A stretch of 64,000 nucleotides of DNA from Streptomyces cyaneochromogenes. GTDB taxonomy: Bacteria; Actinomycetota; Actinomycetes; Streptomycetales; Streptomycetaceae. Below the pieces are notes generated by a model. The model saw only the letters and a list, made by a program, of their open reading frames with translations. It was not told where the DNA came from and did not search any database. The stretch covers positions 5,208,001 through 5,272,000 of the forward strand of contig NZ_CP034539.1 of the NCBI RefSeq assembly GCF_003963535.1, given 5' to 3'. The position numbers were made by a program, and so were the translations under genes. Positions 16,579-25,323 of this stretch are shown here, in pieces (within the stretch, counting starts at the first letter, position 1; every line of letters starts with the position of its first letter).

Positions 16579-18342
16579 ATGCATCGGTACAGGTCCCACA
16601 CCTGCGGCGAGCTCCGCTCCTCTGACGTCGGTACCGACGTCCGACTGAGTGGCTGGCTGCACAATCGGCGCGACCTGGGCGGCATCCTCTTCATCGATCT
16701 GCGCGACCACTACGGCATCACGCAGCTCGTCGCCCGCCCCGGCACGCCCGCGTACGAGGCCCTGGACAAGCTCTCCAAGGAGTCCACGGTCCGCATCGAC
16801 GGCAAGGTCGTCTCCCGCGGCGCCGAGAACATCAACTCCGAGCTGCCCACCGGCGAGGTCGAGGTCGAGGTCGGCGAGGTCGAGCTGCTCGGCGCGGCCG
16901 CCCCGCTGCCGTTCACGATCAACACCGAGGACGGGGTCAACGAGGAGCGGCGCCTGGAGTACCGCTTCCTGGACCTGCGCCGCGAGCGCATGCACAAGAA
17001 CATCCTGCTGCGTACGTCGGTCATCTCGGCGATCCGGCACAAGATGACGGCGCTGGGCTTCAACGAGATGGCGACGCCGATCCTGTCCGCGACCTCCCCC
17101 GAGGGCGCCCGTGACTTCGTCGTCCCCTCCCGCCTGAACCCGGGCAAGTTCTACGCCCTGCCGCAGGCGCCGCAGCAGTTCAAGCAGCTGCTGATGATCT
17201 CCGGCTTCGACCGCTACTTCCAGATCGCGCCCTGCTTCCGTGACGAGGACGCGCGCGCGGACCGCTCGCCGGGCGAGTTCTACCAGCTCGACGTCGAGAT
17301 GAGCTTCGTCGAGCAGGAGGACGTCTTCCAGCCGATCGAGCAGCTCATGACCGAGCTGTTCGAGGAGTTCGGCGGCGGCCGCCACGTCACCTCCCCCTTC
17401 CCGCGGATCCCGTTCCGCGAGGCGATGCTGAAGTACGGCTCCGACAAGCCGGACCTGCGCGCCCAGCTGGAGCTCGTCGACATCACCGACGTGTTCGAAG
17501 GCTCGGAGTTCAAGGCGTTCGCCGGCAAGCACGTGCGCGCGCTGCCGGTGCCGGACGTCTCCGCCCAGCCCCGCAAGTTCTTCGACCAGCTCGGTGACTT
17601 CGCGGTCTCCCAGGGCGCGAAGGGCCTGGCCTGGGTCCGCGTCGCCGAGGACGGCTCGCTGACCGGCCCGATCGCCAAGTTCCTCACCGAGGAGAACGTC
17701 AAGGTCCTCACCGAGCGTCTCGGCCTGGAGGCCGGTCACGCCGTGTTCTTCGGCGCGGGCGAGTTCGACGAGGTCTCGAAGATCATGGGCGCGGTGCGGG
17801 TCGAGGCCGCCAAGCGCGCCGGGCACTTCGAGGAGGGCGTCTTCCGGTTCTGCTGGATCGTCGACTTCCCGATGTACGAGAAGGACGAGGACACCGGCGC
17901 GATCGACTTCTCGCACAACCCGTTCTCGATGCCGCAGGGCGGTCTGGAGGCCCTTCAGACCCAGGACCCGCTGGACATCCTGGGCTGGCAGTACGACATC
18001 GTCTGCAACGGCGTCGAGCTGTCCTCCGGCGCGATCCGGAACCACGAGCCGGAGATCATGCTGAAGGCCTTCGAGATCGCGGGCTACGACCGCGAGACCG
18101 TCGAGGAGAAGTTCGCCGGCATGCTGCGCGCCTTCCGCTTCGGCGCCCCGCCGCACGGCGGCATCGCGCCCGGCGTGGACCGCATCGTCATGCTCCTCGC
18201 CGACGAGCCGAACATCCGCGAGACCATCGCCTTCCCGCTCAACGGCAACGCCCAGGACCTGATGATGGGCGCGCCGACGGAGCTGGAGGAGGCGCGGCTG
18301 AAGGAGCTGCACCTGTCGGTGCGCAAGCCGCAGCCGAAGTAG
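16579..18342 (+). CDS. aspS: aspartyl-tRNA synthetase
   Basis: Protein of 587 residues, the full bacterial length. The N-terminal OB anticodon-binding domain spans about 1-105 (VRLSGWLHNRRDLGGILFIDLRD). The class II catalytic core has motif 2 near CFRDEDARADRSPGEFYQLDVEMSF and motif 3 PHGGIAPGVDRIVMLL. The bacterial GAD insertion lies between (about 285-420). It charges tRNA-Asp in the cytosol and is essential. ATG 16579 fits the family N-terminus (MHRYRSHTCGEL). No gatCAB partner is visible in this window. A strong terminator follows, so it is probably monocistronic. Confidence 0.97.
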   Translation: MHRYRSHTCGELRSSDVGTDVRLSGWLHNRRDLGGILFIDLRDHYGITQLVARPGTPAYEALDKLSKESTVRIDGKVVSRGAENINSELPTGEVEVEVGEVELLGAAAPLPFTINTEDGVNEERRLEYRFLDLRRERMHKNILLRTSVISAIRHKMTALGFNEMATPILSATSPEGARDFVVPSRLNPGKFYALPQAPQQFKQLLMISGFDRYFQIAPCFRDEDARADRSPGEFYQLDVEMSFVEQEDVFQPIEQLMTELFEEFGGGRHVTSPFPRIPFREAMLKYGSDKPDLRAQLELVDITDVFEGSEFKAFAGKHVRALPVPDVSAQPRKFFDQLGDFAVSQGAKGLAWVRVAEDGSLTGPIAKFLTEENVKVLTERLGLEAGHAVFFGAGEFDEVSKIMGAVRVEAAKRAGHFEEGVFRFCWIVDFPMYEKDEDTGAIDFSHNPFSMPQGGLEALQTQDPLDILGWQYDIVCNGVELSSGAIRNHEPEIMLKAFEIAGYDRETVEEKFAGMLRAFRFGAPPHGGIAPGVDRIVMLLADEPNIRETIAFPLNGNAQDLMMGAPTELEEARLKELHLSVRKPQPK

Positions 18343-18365
18343 GCGGCACGCAGCAAGAGGCTGAG

Positions 18366-18400
18366 AAGGGGCCCGGAACCGACACGGTTCCGGGCCCCTT
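18366..18400 (+). terminator. strong stem-loop terminator after aspS
   Basis: Perfect 15-bp arms AAGGGGCCCGGAACC (18366-18380) and GGTTCCGGGCCCCTT (18386-18400) with a 5-base loop, 24 bp after the aspS stop. Confidence 0.88.
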
Positions 18401-18467
18401 CAGCTTCCACAGGTAGCCACAGCCCACACCCACGTTGCTTACAGCCCTCTTACCTAGCGTTCCGGGC

Positions 18468-19445
18468 ATGACGGGAAACCAGACGGCCGAAGGGCCGAAA
18501 CACAAGCGGGACCTCACGCGTCGCAAGGTCGTCGTCGCCGGTGCGGGAGCCGCCGCGGCGGTGGGTGTGGGCGGCACGGTCGCGGCGGGCGCGTTCGCGG
18601 GTGAGTCCGGAGCGAAGGGTGCCAAGGCGTCGCCGAGCAGCAGCTCCAGTGCCGGTGAGACGTGCTACAAGCTCACCTCGGAGACCACCGAGGGTCCCTA
18701 CTACATCGACGCCGACAAGCTCCGCCAGGACATCACCGAGGACAAGGAGGGCATCCCGCTCACCCTCCGCATCAAGGTGATCGACGCCGAGACCTGCAAG
18801 CCGGTCTCCAACGCGGCGGTGGATGTCTGGCACTGCGACGCGCTCGGCCTGTACTCGGGCTACGAGAGCTTCTCGGGCGGCGGCGGGGGCGGCACGCCGC
18901 CCACGGACGCCCCCTCGGGCACCCCCACCGACGTGCCGTCCGGCACCCCGACCGGTGAGCCCCCGTCCGGCGGCGGCGGTGGCGGCGGGCACGAGGAGCC
19001 CACCAGTGACACCCGCTATCTGCGCGGCACCTGGAAGACGGACCGCAAGGGCTTCGTCACCTTCAGGACCATCTTCCCGGGCTGGTACCAGGGCCGCTGC
19101 GTCCACATCCACACCAAGGTGCATGTGAGCGGCGAGTGGACGGACGCCGGTTACGAGGGCGGCAACACCTGCCACACCGGCCAGTTCTTCTTCGACGAGG
19201 AGACGGTCCTGCTCTCCGCCGAGGTGGAGCCGTACTCGACGTCCACGACCGAGCGCACCACGCTCGACGAGGACACGATCTACGACCAGAGCGGCACGAC
19301 CGGCGGTCTGCTGAAGCTGAAGTACCAGAAGAACGACATCGCCAAGGGCGTCCTCGCGACCATCACGGTCGGCGTCGACCCGGAGGCGACGAACACCGGC
19401 ACGGACGACTCGGTCCAGCCGGGAGCGTCGGCCTCGGCGAGCTGA
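18468..19445 (+). CDS. intradiol ring-cleavage dioxygenase-like secreted protein (Tat)
   Basis: Protein of 325 residues. The twin-arginine leader has a RDLTRRKVVVAGAGAAAAVG segment (about residues 14-35). The catalytic beta-sandwich begins near residue 65 (TTEGPYYIDADKLRQDI) and includes VWHCDALGLYSGYESF and YQGRCVHIHTKVHV, which supply Fe(III) ligands. It differs from the 7.9-kb paralogue by a Gly/Pro/Ser/Thr-rich insertion of about 40 residues (GGGGGTPPTDAPSGTPTDVP) after the WHCD strand and by lacking the lipobox. ATG 18468 is the only start that leaves a normal Tat leader. It is separated from aspS by a strong terminator. Confidence 0.82.
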   Translation: MTGNQTAEGPKHKRDLTRRKVVVAGAGAAAAVGVGGTVAAGAFAGESGAKGAKASPSSSSSAGETCYKLTSETTEGPYYIDADKLRQDITEDKEGIPLTLRIKVIDAETCKPVSNAAVDVWHCDALGLYSGYESFSGGGGGGTPPTDAPSGTPTDVPSGTPTGEPPSGGGGGGGHEEPTSDTRYLRGTWKTDRKGFVTFRTIFPGWYQGRCVHIHTKVHVSGEWTDAGYEGGNTCHTGQFFFDEETVLLSAEVEPYSTSTTERTTLDEDTIYDQSGTTGGLLKLKYQKNDIAKGVLATITVGVDPEATNTGTDDSVQPGASASAS

Positions 19446-19457
19446 CCAGCCCAGAGG

Positions 19458-19495
19458 GCTCGGGGCGGGTGTGTGCGGACACATCCGCCCCGAGC
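19458..19495 (+). terminator. stem-loop terminator after the second dioxygenase-like gene
   Basis: Arms GCTCGGGGCGGGTGTGT (19458-19474) and ACACATCCGCCCCGAGC (19479-19495) pair over 17 bp with one wobble and a 4-base loop. It stands between convergent genes and may serve both. Confidence 0.78.
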
Positions 19496-19532
19496 TCACA
19501 TGCGATGGCCGAGGGGGCCGGCGCGCAGCCCG

Positions 19533-21023
19533 CTAGATGACCCAGAGCAGCCCGTTGCCGCCGAGGAGCGTGCCGTTCTGCTGGGTTAGGTTGACGGAGA
19601 ACGCGTTGAACACGCGGCTGCCCTTGGCGATCGGCCCCGACGCGGCGCCGGGGAACACCCAGACCGTACCGGTGAAGTTGTTCTCGCCGGACGCGCCGAC
19701 GAACAGCTCGGGCCTGCCGTCCCCGTCGACGTCCCCGGCGGAGACGGTCGTACCGAAGAAGTCGTCGAGTTCGTTGCCGCCGCCGACGCCCGCCGTGAAC
19801 TGGTTGAACGCATACGAGCCCGTGCCGGGCGCGCCCGTCTTCCGGCCCGGGATCACCGTCACCTCGCCGGAGCGGTTCTTGCCGGCGACGCCCTCGTAGG
19901 GGGTGCCGACGACGATGTCGTCGACGCCGTCCCGGTCGAGGTCGGCGACGGCGACGGAGGCGCCGAAGGCGTCGTTCTTCTCGCTGGTGCCGGGGACGCC
20001 GGGGGTGTTCTGGGTGAGGACGACGGGCTGGACGTCGTTGTTGATCCCGTTCGACCCGGCGTAGTAGACGATCACCCGGCCCCCGAGCGCGCCTTCCCTG
20101 CTGGCCGGCGCCGTGGGCTCCTCGGGGTCGCCGACCACGACGTCGTCGCGGCCGTCGCCGTTGACGTCACCGGTGGCGACGACGCGGCCGTCGCCCTGCG
20201 CCATCTCGTTCAGCTTCATGGGCGGGATGTACACGTCGTGGGCGGTGGCGGCGGCCTCGTCGGGCTTGCCGTCGCCGTTGAAGTCGCCGAGTCCGAAGCT
20301 GGTGAACGCCGTGGTCTCCATCTCCGAGGTGATCCACCGGGACCCGGACGTGCCGGTGCGGCTGAACGGTCCCTCGAAGTGCGCGGCCCCGAGCTTGCGG
20401 CCCGCGGCCACCACCTCGGTCCCCTCACCCGGGCCGAGGCCGATCGCGGCGAGGTCGCTGCCGTAGGCCGCCCCCTCCGCCCACCCCGCGCCCGGCATGA
20501 AGGGAATCGGCAGCTCGGTGGCGCTCGCGAGACCGGCCTTGCTGCCCCACAGCACGGTGAGCAGCCCCGTGTCCTTGCCCCGGGCGGTGTCCTCGTACGG
20601 CGCCGACACCACCAGGTCGGCATAGCCGTCCCGGTTCAGGTCGGCCGTGGCGGTGGCGCCGCCGAAGCGGTCGTAGGCCTCGGGGGAGCTGGGTACCCCG
20701 GTCGAGTTCTGCGTGAAGGTCTTGCGCCGCGTCGGCGACAGACCGGCCGACGAGCCGTACAGCACGACGACCGCCCCCGCGGCCTCCTGGCCCGCCACGT
20801 CGGCGCCCGGCGCGGGCAGGACGGCGTCCCCGTAGCCGTCGCCGTTGAAGTCACCCGGCACCGCGCCGTCCACGGCACCGGCCGGGGCCGCCGAGAGCAG
20901 CGTCGCGCTCAGCAGCGCGGAGAGCAGAACGGCGGCGCTTCGCCAACCGCCCTTGCGTATACGTCTTTTCATGGTCGTACGGGTCATGCACGTCATACGT
21001 GTCATGCGCGGCGTGTGCGTCAT
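19533..21023 (-). CDS. secreted FG-GAP / VCBS repeat protein
   Basis: Protein of 496 residues with a signal peptide at about 18-51 (MKRRIRKGGWRSAAVLLSALLSATLLSAAPAGA). At least six calcium-binding FG-GAP blades follow, recognised by DxNxDGxxD loops: DFNGDGYGD, DLNRDGYAD, DFNGDGKPD, DVNGDGRDD, DLDRDGVDD and DVDGDGRPE. This predicts an integrin-alpha-like beta-propeller outside the cell. ATG 21023 has a GAGGGG site 8 bases upstream; ATG 20972 (MKRRIRKG) would give a more ordinary signal peptide but has no site. The first 17 codons repeat an MTRxT pattern, reflecting a short repeated ATG-containing DNA tract. Confidence 0.82.
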   Translation of the reverse strand: MTHTPRMTRMTCMTRTTMKRRIRKGGWRSAAVLLSALLSATLLSAAPAGAVDGAVPGDFNGDGYGDAVLPAPGADVAGQEAAGAVVVLYGSSAGLSPTRRKTFTQNSTGVPSSPEAYDRFGGATATADLNRDGYADLVVSAPYEDTARGKDTGLLTVLWGSKAGLASATELPIPFMPGAGWAEGAAYGSDLAAIGLGPGEGTEVVAAGRKLGAAHFEGPFSRTGTSGSRWITSEMETTAFTSFGLGDFNGDGKPDEAAATAHDVYIPPMKLNEMAQGDGRVVATGDVNGDGRDDVVVGDPEEPTAPASREGALGGRVIVYYAGSNGINNDVQPVVLTQNTPGVPGTSEKNDAFGASVAVADLDRDGVDDIVVGTPYEGVAGKNRSGEVTVIPGRKTGAPGTGSYAFNQFTAGVGGGNELDDFFGTTVSAGDVDGDGRPELFVGASGENNFTGTVWVFPGAASGPIAKGSRVFNAFSVNLTQQNGTLLGGNGLLWVI

Positions 21024-21082
21024 GTGCGTCCCCTCAACCCCAGGCGCACCTTTTGTGCGCCGACGTCACGCGCGGGATGGTA

Positions 21083-21117
21083 AAGGCGCCCGGTGACCAG
21101 CAGTCAACGGGCGCCTT
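21083..21117 (-). terminator. terminator after the long VCBS protein gene
   Basis: Perfect 10-bp arms AAGGCGCCCG (21083-21092) and CGGGCGCCTT (21108-21117) with a 15-base loop, 29 bp beyond the stop of the 1067-residue VCBS gene and before the next minus-strand gene. Confidence 0.65.
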
Positions 21118-21145
21118 AAGGGAGTGGGTGGCCGCAACTCACCCG

Positions 21146-24100
21146 CTACGAAAGGGACTTGTAGCCGCTCCACCCGCTCGCGATCTTCACCCGCGACCCG
21201 AACGACCCCTTGCCGTCCCCACTGTTGCGCCACGCGTTGCCGCTGGTGTCGCGGGAGACCAGGTCCGGTCGGCCGTCGTCGGTGATGTCGCCGATGCCGA
21301 CCACGGCGTTGTACGAGCCGCCCCAGTCGGCGAAGACCTTCACGCGGGCGGCGAAGGTGCCGTCGCCCTTGCCGTCGTAGCGCCAGAGGGTGTTCGCCGT
21401 GTCCTGGGCGAGGAGGTCGGGCCGGCCGTCGCCGGTGATGTCGCCGACGCCGACGATCTTCTTGTAGCCCTTCCAGTTGTCGTAGAGCTTGACGCGGGAG
21501 GCGAGCTTGCCGTCGCTCGTGCCTTTGTAGAGGTAGACCGCTCCGGTGGACGAGTTCCTCGCGATCAGGTCCGGGCGTCCGTCCCCGCTCACGTCGCCGG
21601 GCGAGGTGAGCGCGTTGTACTGCGTCCAGCCGCTGGTCGCGAGGGTCGTGTACGACGTCGACGGCTTGACCGTCGCGCCGCAGCCCGGCTTGTACAGGCG
21701 CAGGGCGCCGCTGCTGTAGCGGATCAGGACGTCGTTGCAGCGGTCGCCGCTCAGGTCGCCGAAGGGGACGGCCGTGATGGTGGTGGGCCAGCCGGTGCCC
21801 GTCGTCTTCTCACCGAGCTTGCCCGTGCCGGTGCCCGCGTGGAAGGTGAGGCCGCCGGAGGAGTTGAGGGTGACCAGGTCGCCCCGGCCGTCCGGGCCGT
21901 CGGGGCTGTCGAAGTCGTGGCGCACGGGGGCTCCGCGTCCGACGTAGGCCTTGCCGGTGGTCACCGCGACGGGCGCGGAGGTGCCGAGGCCGGTCGCCTT
22001 GAGGGCCCAGGTCGACCAGCCGTTGGGGAAGTAGCTCCCGCTCGCCGTCCTGCCGTTCCAGTTCGCCGACACCCACGCCGAGGACGCGCCGCCGGTAAGG
22101 GTGCGGGTGGCCTTTCCGTTCGCGCCGCTCTGGACCGAGGTGAAGGTCAAGGACCAGGAGGTGACCGGGCGGGACACCAGCCAGTGGCCGTTGAACGGCA
22201 CCGCCGGGTCCACGAAGTTGTCCACCTCCGAGTCGAAGGCCGTCACCGCGGACGGGGCGACGCCGGTGGTGGCGACGTGCGTCTGCTCGCGCGCGTCGAA
22301 CCAGGCGACCAGGCCCGTGTACTCGTCGACCGTCCAGCGGAAACGGCGGTCCACGGCGAGCCCGCTGTCGGGCAGACCGGAGGCGATCACACGGGAGGAG
22401 CCGGTGGCCGCCTCGGTCAGGACCAGCCGGTCGGCGTCGTGGTCGTGGCGGACGGTGAAGCCGTCGCCGAGGAGCACGTCACCCGGGGTGACGGCCACGG
22501 ACGTACGCGCTTTGGTGTCGTACACACCGGCCGAGCCCGTCCCGCACGCCCAGTACACCCAGCGGCCCGCCGCCTGCAGCTCGCTCGGCACACAGCCGAG
22601 GCCGGGGACGGTCACCGTGGCGAGGGTCTTGTCGGTGACGAGGCTGTACGAGGTGAGCTGCCCGGCGGTGGCGGTGGCGCTCCACAGGGTCGAGCCGTTC
22701 AGGGCGGCGGCACGCACGGAGCGCTTCAGCTTCTGGCCCTGGCCGAACTCGCCGACGTACTGCATCGGGGCGGAGCCGCCGGAGTCGTAGACGGCGTAGT
22801 CGTCGGAGACATCGACGATCGAGCCGCCCTCGGTGTGGAACTCCAGCGGGACGTAGCCGATGTTGACCAGCCGGTCCGCGTTCTCCAGACCGCTGCCGCC
22901 CTCGTCGCTGTCGTAGTACGTGTCGAGGTAGACGTCCCTGGCGTCGGTGCCGTCGAAGTTGCCCCACAGGGCCGAGCACGCGGTGTTCGCGTACGGGCAC
23001 TTCGGGCTGACCGGCGAGGACTCCGTGATCGCGGACGCCGTCAGCTCGGTGCCGCCGTTCGTGGTGAGCGTGCGCAGGGACGTGGTGTCGCTGTTGGCGT
23101 TACTGGGGTTGTCCTCCACGACGCGCAGACTGCCGCGGCTGAGGGCGATGCCGGTCTTCTTGTTCTCGTACGGCGCGATCTTGGTCAGCCTCTTCACCTG
23201 CGGGGCGCCGTCGGATCCGAGGCTCACGCGCTGCACCCACCAGTCGGCCGTGGTGGTGCCGCCGGTGACGAGGGCGCCGCCGTCGGGGGTGGCCAGCGGG
23301 ACGCCGTACGAGGCGGTCAGCAGGGTCTTCGTGGTGCCGTCGGTCAGGGAGACGGCCTTGAGGGGGCCGTTGGTGAAGACCGCCCAGTCGCCGACGAGGA
23401 CGGGGACGGGGTCGGGGGAGGCGTTGTTCTCCGTGCCGGCCACCGGGACCGTCTCCTCGGCCGTGAGATCGGCCCGCGGCTTGAGGTGCAGACCGGCGGC
23501 CTCGGTGTACCAGCCGACCCGGTCCGCGGTCAGGACCAGGTCCGGGATGGTGTCCGCGCCCGTGAAGACCGGCGTGAACTGGGCGGTGGCGAAGTCCAGA
23601 TAGCCGACGGTGTACGTCGTCGCGGAGCCGCTCCCGTCGGAGACCGGGTAGGAGAGCAGCGCGCCGTCCTTGTCGCCGGTGCGCGGGGACGAGCCGAAGC
23701 CACCCGACCAGTCCGCGTCGGCCGGCCAGCCGGTGACCGCGCGGTCGCGCTGCTCGCCGTCGACGATGTCGGTGAGTTCCAGCCAGGTGCCGTCCACGCC
23801 GTGACCGTCGGTGACGGCGTCACGGTCGGCCGACACGAGGGTGGTGCCGTAGGTACCGGCGTAGTCTCTGCCGTTCAGGTCGACGGTCGTCAGCCCGTTC
23901 CCGCCGGGCGTCCACAGCGAGATCGGATAGTCGGAGTAGTAGTGGGGCAGCGCCACGGTGTCGGCGCCCTGGCCGAACGTGCCGGACCGACAGGGCTGGG
24001 AGATCTCGTAGCAGTTCCGGCTGTTGGTGGGTTCATAGACCCCGCTCGGGCCTTGGACGGTGACGGTGCTGCCGTCGTCGTAGTCCGTCCACAGCAGCCC

Positions 24101-24349
24101 GGGGACCGAGGCCTGCCGGTGCAGGAAGCCGGTATCGCCCGCGGCGAGCAGCTGCTCTGTGCGCCGGGTTTCGGTGCGCGGGTCGTCCAGGACGATCTCG
24201 GTCGTCCCGGCCGCCGCGGTGGCGGCCTGCGCGGCCCCGCCGCCGTCCTCGGATCCGGCGAACAAGGTGATGGAGCCGGCCGCCACGGCGACCGCGAGCG
24301 CGGAGACGAGAGCGGCTCGACCGCCCCGTCTCAGGGCGTGTCTGCCCAC
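21146..24349 (-). CDS. large secreted VCBS/FG-GAP repeat protein
   Basis: Protein of 1067 residues. A signal peptide follows the basic start (VGRHALRRGGRAALVSALAVAVAAGSITLF). The long middle part (about 60-800) resembles a beta-propeller/TolB-like region with weakly repeated strands. The C-terminus (about 800-1067) has VCBS/FG-GAP repeats with calcium loops: DSPDGPDGRGDLVTLN, DLSGDRCNDVLIR, DVSGDGRPDLIAR, DITGDGRPDLLAQ and DITDDGRPDLVSR. GTG 24349 was chosen because a GGAGGG site is placed 8 bases upstream and the signal peptide starts there; the much longer open frame upstream has no support. Role probably in binding an extracellular polymer; the enzyme activity, if any, is unknown. Confidence 0.8.
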   Translation of the reverse strand: MGRHALRRGGRAALVSALAVAVAAGSITLFAGSEDGGGAAQAATAAAGTTEIVLDDPRTETRRTEQLLAAGDTGFLHRQASVPGLLWTDYDDGSTVTVQGPSGVYEPTNSRNCYEISQPCRSGTFGQGADTVALPHYYSDYPISLWTPGGNGLTTVDLNGRDYAGTYGTTLVSADRDAVTDGHGVDGTWLELTDIVDGEQRDRAVTGWPADADWSGGFGSSPRTGDKDGALLSYPVSDGSGSATTYTVGYLDFATAQFTPVFTGADTIPDLVLTADRVGWYTEAAGLHLKPRADLTAEETVPVAGTENNASPDPVPVLVGDWAVFTNGPLKAVSLTDGTTKTLLTASYGVPLATPDGGALVTGGTTTADWWVQRVSLGSDGAPQVKRLTKIAPYENKKTGIALSRGSLRVVEDNPSNANSDTTSLRTLTTNGGTELTASAITESSPVSPKCPYANTACSALWGNFDGTDARDVYLDTYYDSDEGGSGLENADRLVNIGYVPLEFHTEGGSIVDVSDDYAVYDSGGSAPMQYVGEFGQGQKLKRSVRAAALNGSTLWSATATAGQLTSYSLVTDKTLATVTVPGLGCVPSELQAAGRWVYWACGTGSAGVYDTKARTSVAVTPGDVLLGDGFTVRHDHDADRLVLTEAATGSSRVIASGLPDSGLAVDRRFRWTVDEYTGLVAWFDAREQTHVATTGVAPSAVTAFDSEVDNFVDPAVPFNGHWLVSRPVTSWSLTFTSVQSGANGKATRTLTGGASSAWVSANWNGRTASGSYFPNGWSTWALKATGLGTSAPVAVTTGKAYVGRGAPVRHDFDSPDGPDGRGDLVTLNSSGGLTFHAGTGTGKLGEKTTGTGWPTTITAVPFGDLSGDRCNDVLIRYSSGALRLYKPGCGATVKPSTSYTTLATSGWTQYNALTSPGDVSGDGRPDLIARNSSTGAVYLYKGTSDGKLASRVKLYDNWKGYKKIVGVGDITGDGRPDLLAQDTANTLWRYDGKGDGTFAARVKVFADWGGSYNAVVGIGDITDDGRPDLVSRDTSGNAWRNSGDGKGSFGSRVKIASGWSGYKSLS

Positions 24350-24553
24350 GTGAGGTTCCCTCCCCAACGAGGGCCCCCGCCCTCGCACAAGTGGCCGGAT
24401 CCTATCCCAGGGCCCGGTCAACCCGGCACCGGAGGCGGATCGTTGCTTCATCCCCGCGCGGGTGACGGAGGGCGAGGTCGCGGGAGGAAAACCGCAATGA
24501 TCGCTCTGTCCAACCGGACGATCCGCTTCCTTTCTGACAAGGAGATGGTCGCC

Positions 24554-24769
24554 ATGCGGCGCACCGCCACCGTCCTGCTCGCAGCCCTCGCCCTCGCCGG
24601 CGCCATGGCCCCGGCCGCCCACGCCGTTCCGGACCCGGTCGGGACCCTCACGTGTCTCGCCGAGACCCCGGCCGGCGTGGCGGGGCTCGCCGACCCCGCC
24701 GCGCTCCTCGACCCGGCCGGCCTGCTGGACCCGGCCGGCGCCCCGGGCGTCAGCTGCCTGGCCCCCTGA
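24554..24769 (+). CDS. small secreted protein with Asp-Pro-Ala repeats
   Basis: Protein of 71 residues. The signal peptide is residues 1-24 (MRRTATVLLAALALAGAMAPAAHA). The predicted mature peptide is about 47 residues, has two Cys (near its start and end) that could form a disulfide, and contains a short tandem repeat of the type xDPAxLL (ADPAALLDPAGLLDPAG). AAGGAG about 9 bases upstream supports ATG 24554; an in-frame ATG at 24545 is too close to that site. I do not recognise the family. It is followed by a very strong terminator, so it is a complete single-gene unit divergent from the large VCBS gene. Confidence 0.65.
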   Translation: MRRTATVLLAALALAGAMAPAAHAVPDPVGTLTCLAETPAGVAGLADPAALLDPAGLLDPAGAPGVSCLAP

Positions 24770-24792
24770 GCAGGAGGTCCGCTCGTAGAACG

Positions 24793-24836
24793 ACGTGTGC
24801 GGCCGCCCTCCCCGACAGGAGGGCGGCCGCACACGT
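24793..24836. terminator. bidirectional 19-bp stem terminator
   Basis: Perfect 19-bp arms (24793-24811 and 24818-24836; ACGTGTGCGGCCGCCCTCC and complement) with a 6-base loop. It sits between convergent genes (small secreted protein and PH-domain protein) and can serve both. Confidence 0.88.
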
Positions 24837-24845
24837 GTGAACGGG

Positions 24846-25211
24846 CTACTTCGCCACGAACTGCGTCAGGATCGCCTGCACCTCGTAGATGTCGACGCCC
24901 TTGGTGAACGTCTTCTGTATCGGCGTCGCCGAACCCGAGAGCCAGATCTTCAGCTCGGCGTCCAGATCGAAGGTGCCGGCCGTCTCCACCGCGAAGTGCG
25001 TGATGCTGCGGTAGGGGATGGAGTGGTACTCCACCTTCTTGCCGGTGATGCCCTGCTTGTCGACCAGGATCAGACGGCGGTCGGTGAACAGGATGGTGTC
25101 GCGTATCAGCAGGTACGCGGCGTGCACCTGCTCACCGTGGCCCAGCAGGCGCGCGTAGTCCTGCTGTGCCTGCCCCTGGTCGATGGTGTGCGCGTTTCCG
25201 AACAGTGCCAT
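24846..25211 (-). CDS. bacterial PH-domain protein
   Basis: Protein of 121 residues. Nearly the whole chain is one bacterial pleckstrin-homology domain: YLLIRDTILFTDRRLILVDKQGITGKKVEYHSIPYRSITHFAVET, with the typical FTDRRLILVD beta-hairpin, then DLDAELKIWLSG and a C-terminal helix (VDIYEVQAILTQFV). Members of this group are cytosolic or membrane-peripheral and their ligands are unknown. ATG 25211 is preceded by a GGGGGG tract about 8 bases upstream; the longer open frame has no family similarity. Confidence 0.82.
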   Translation of the reverse strand: MALFGNAHTIDQGQAQQDYARLLGHGEQVHAAYLLIRDTILFTDRRLILVDKQGITGKKVEYHSIPYRSITHFAVETAGTFDLDAELKIWLSGSATPIQKTFTKGVDIYEVQAILTQFVAK

Positions 25212-25323
25212 GAATGGATCCCCCCACTTGATGGCGTCTCGCTGGCTTGCGTGATCTTCGCCATGTATAGCGCCTCGGGGGTGTCCGGGCATAGGGGGGT
25301 AAACGATCAGGTGTCGTGAACGG

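Noticed and set aside
24350..24832. 5' extension of the large VCBS protein over the small secreted gene
   Set aside because: The SD and signal peptide begin at 24349, and the extension would overlap the divergent gene and its terminator.
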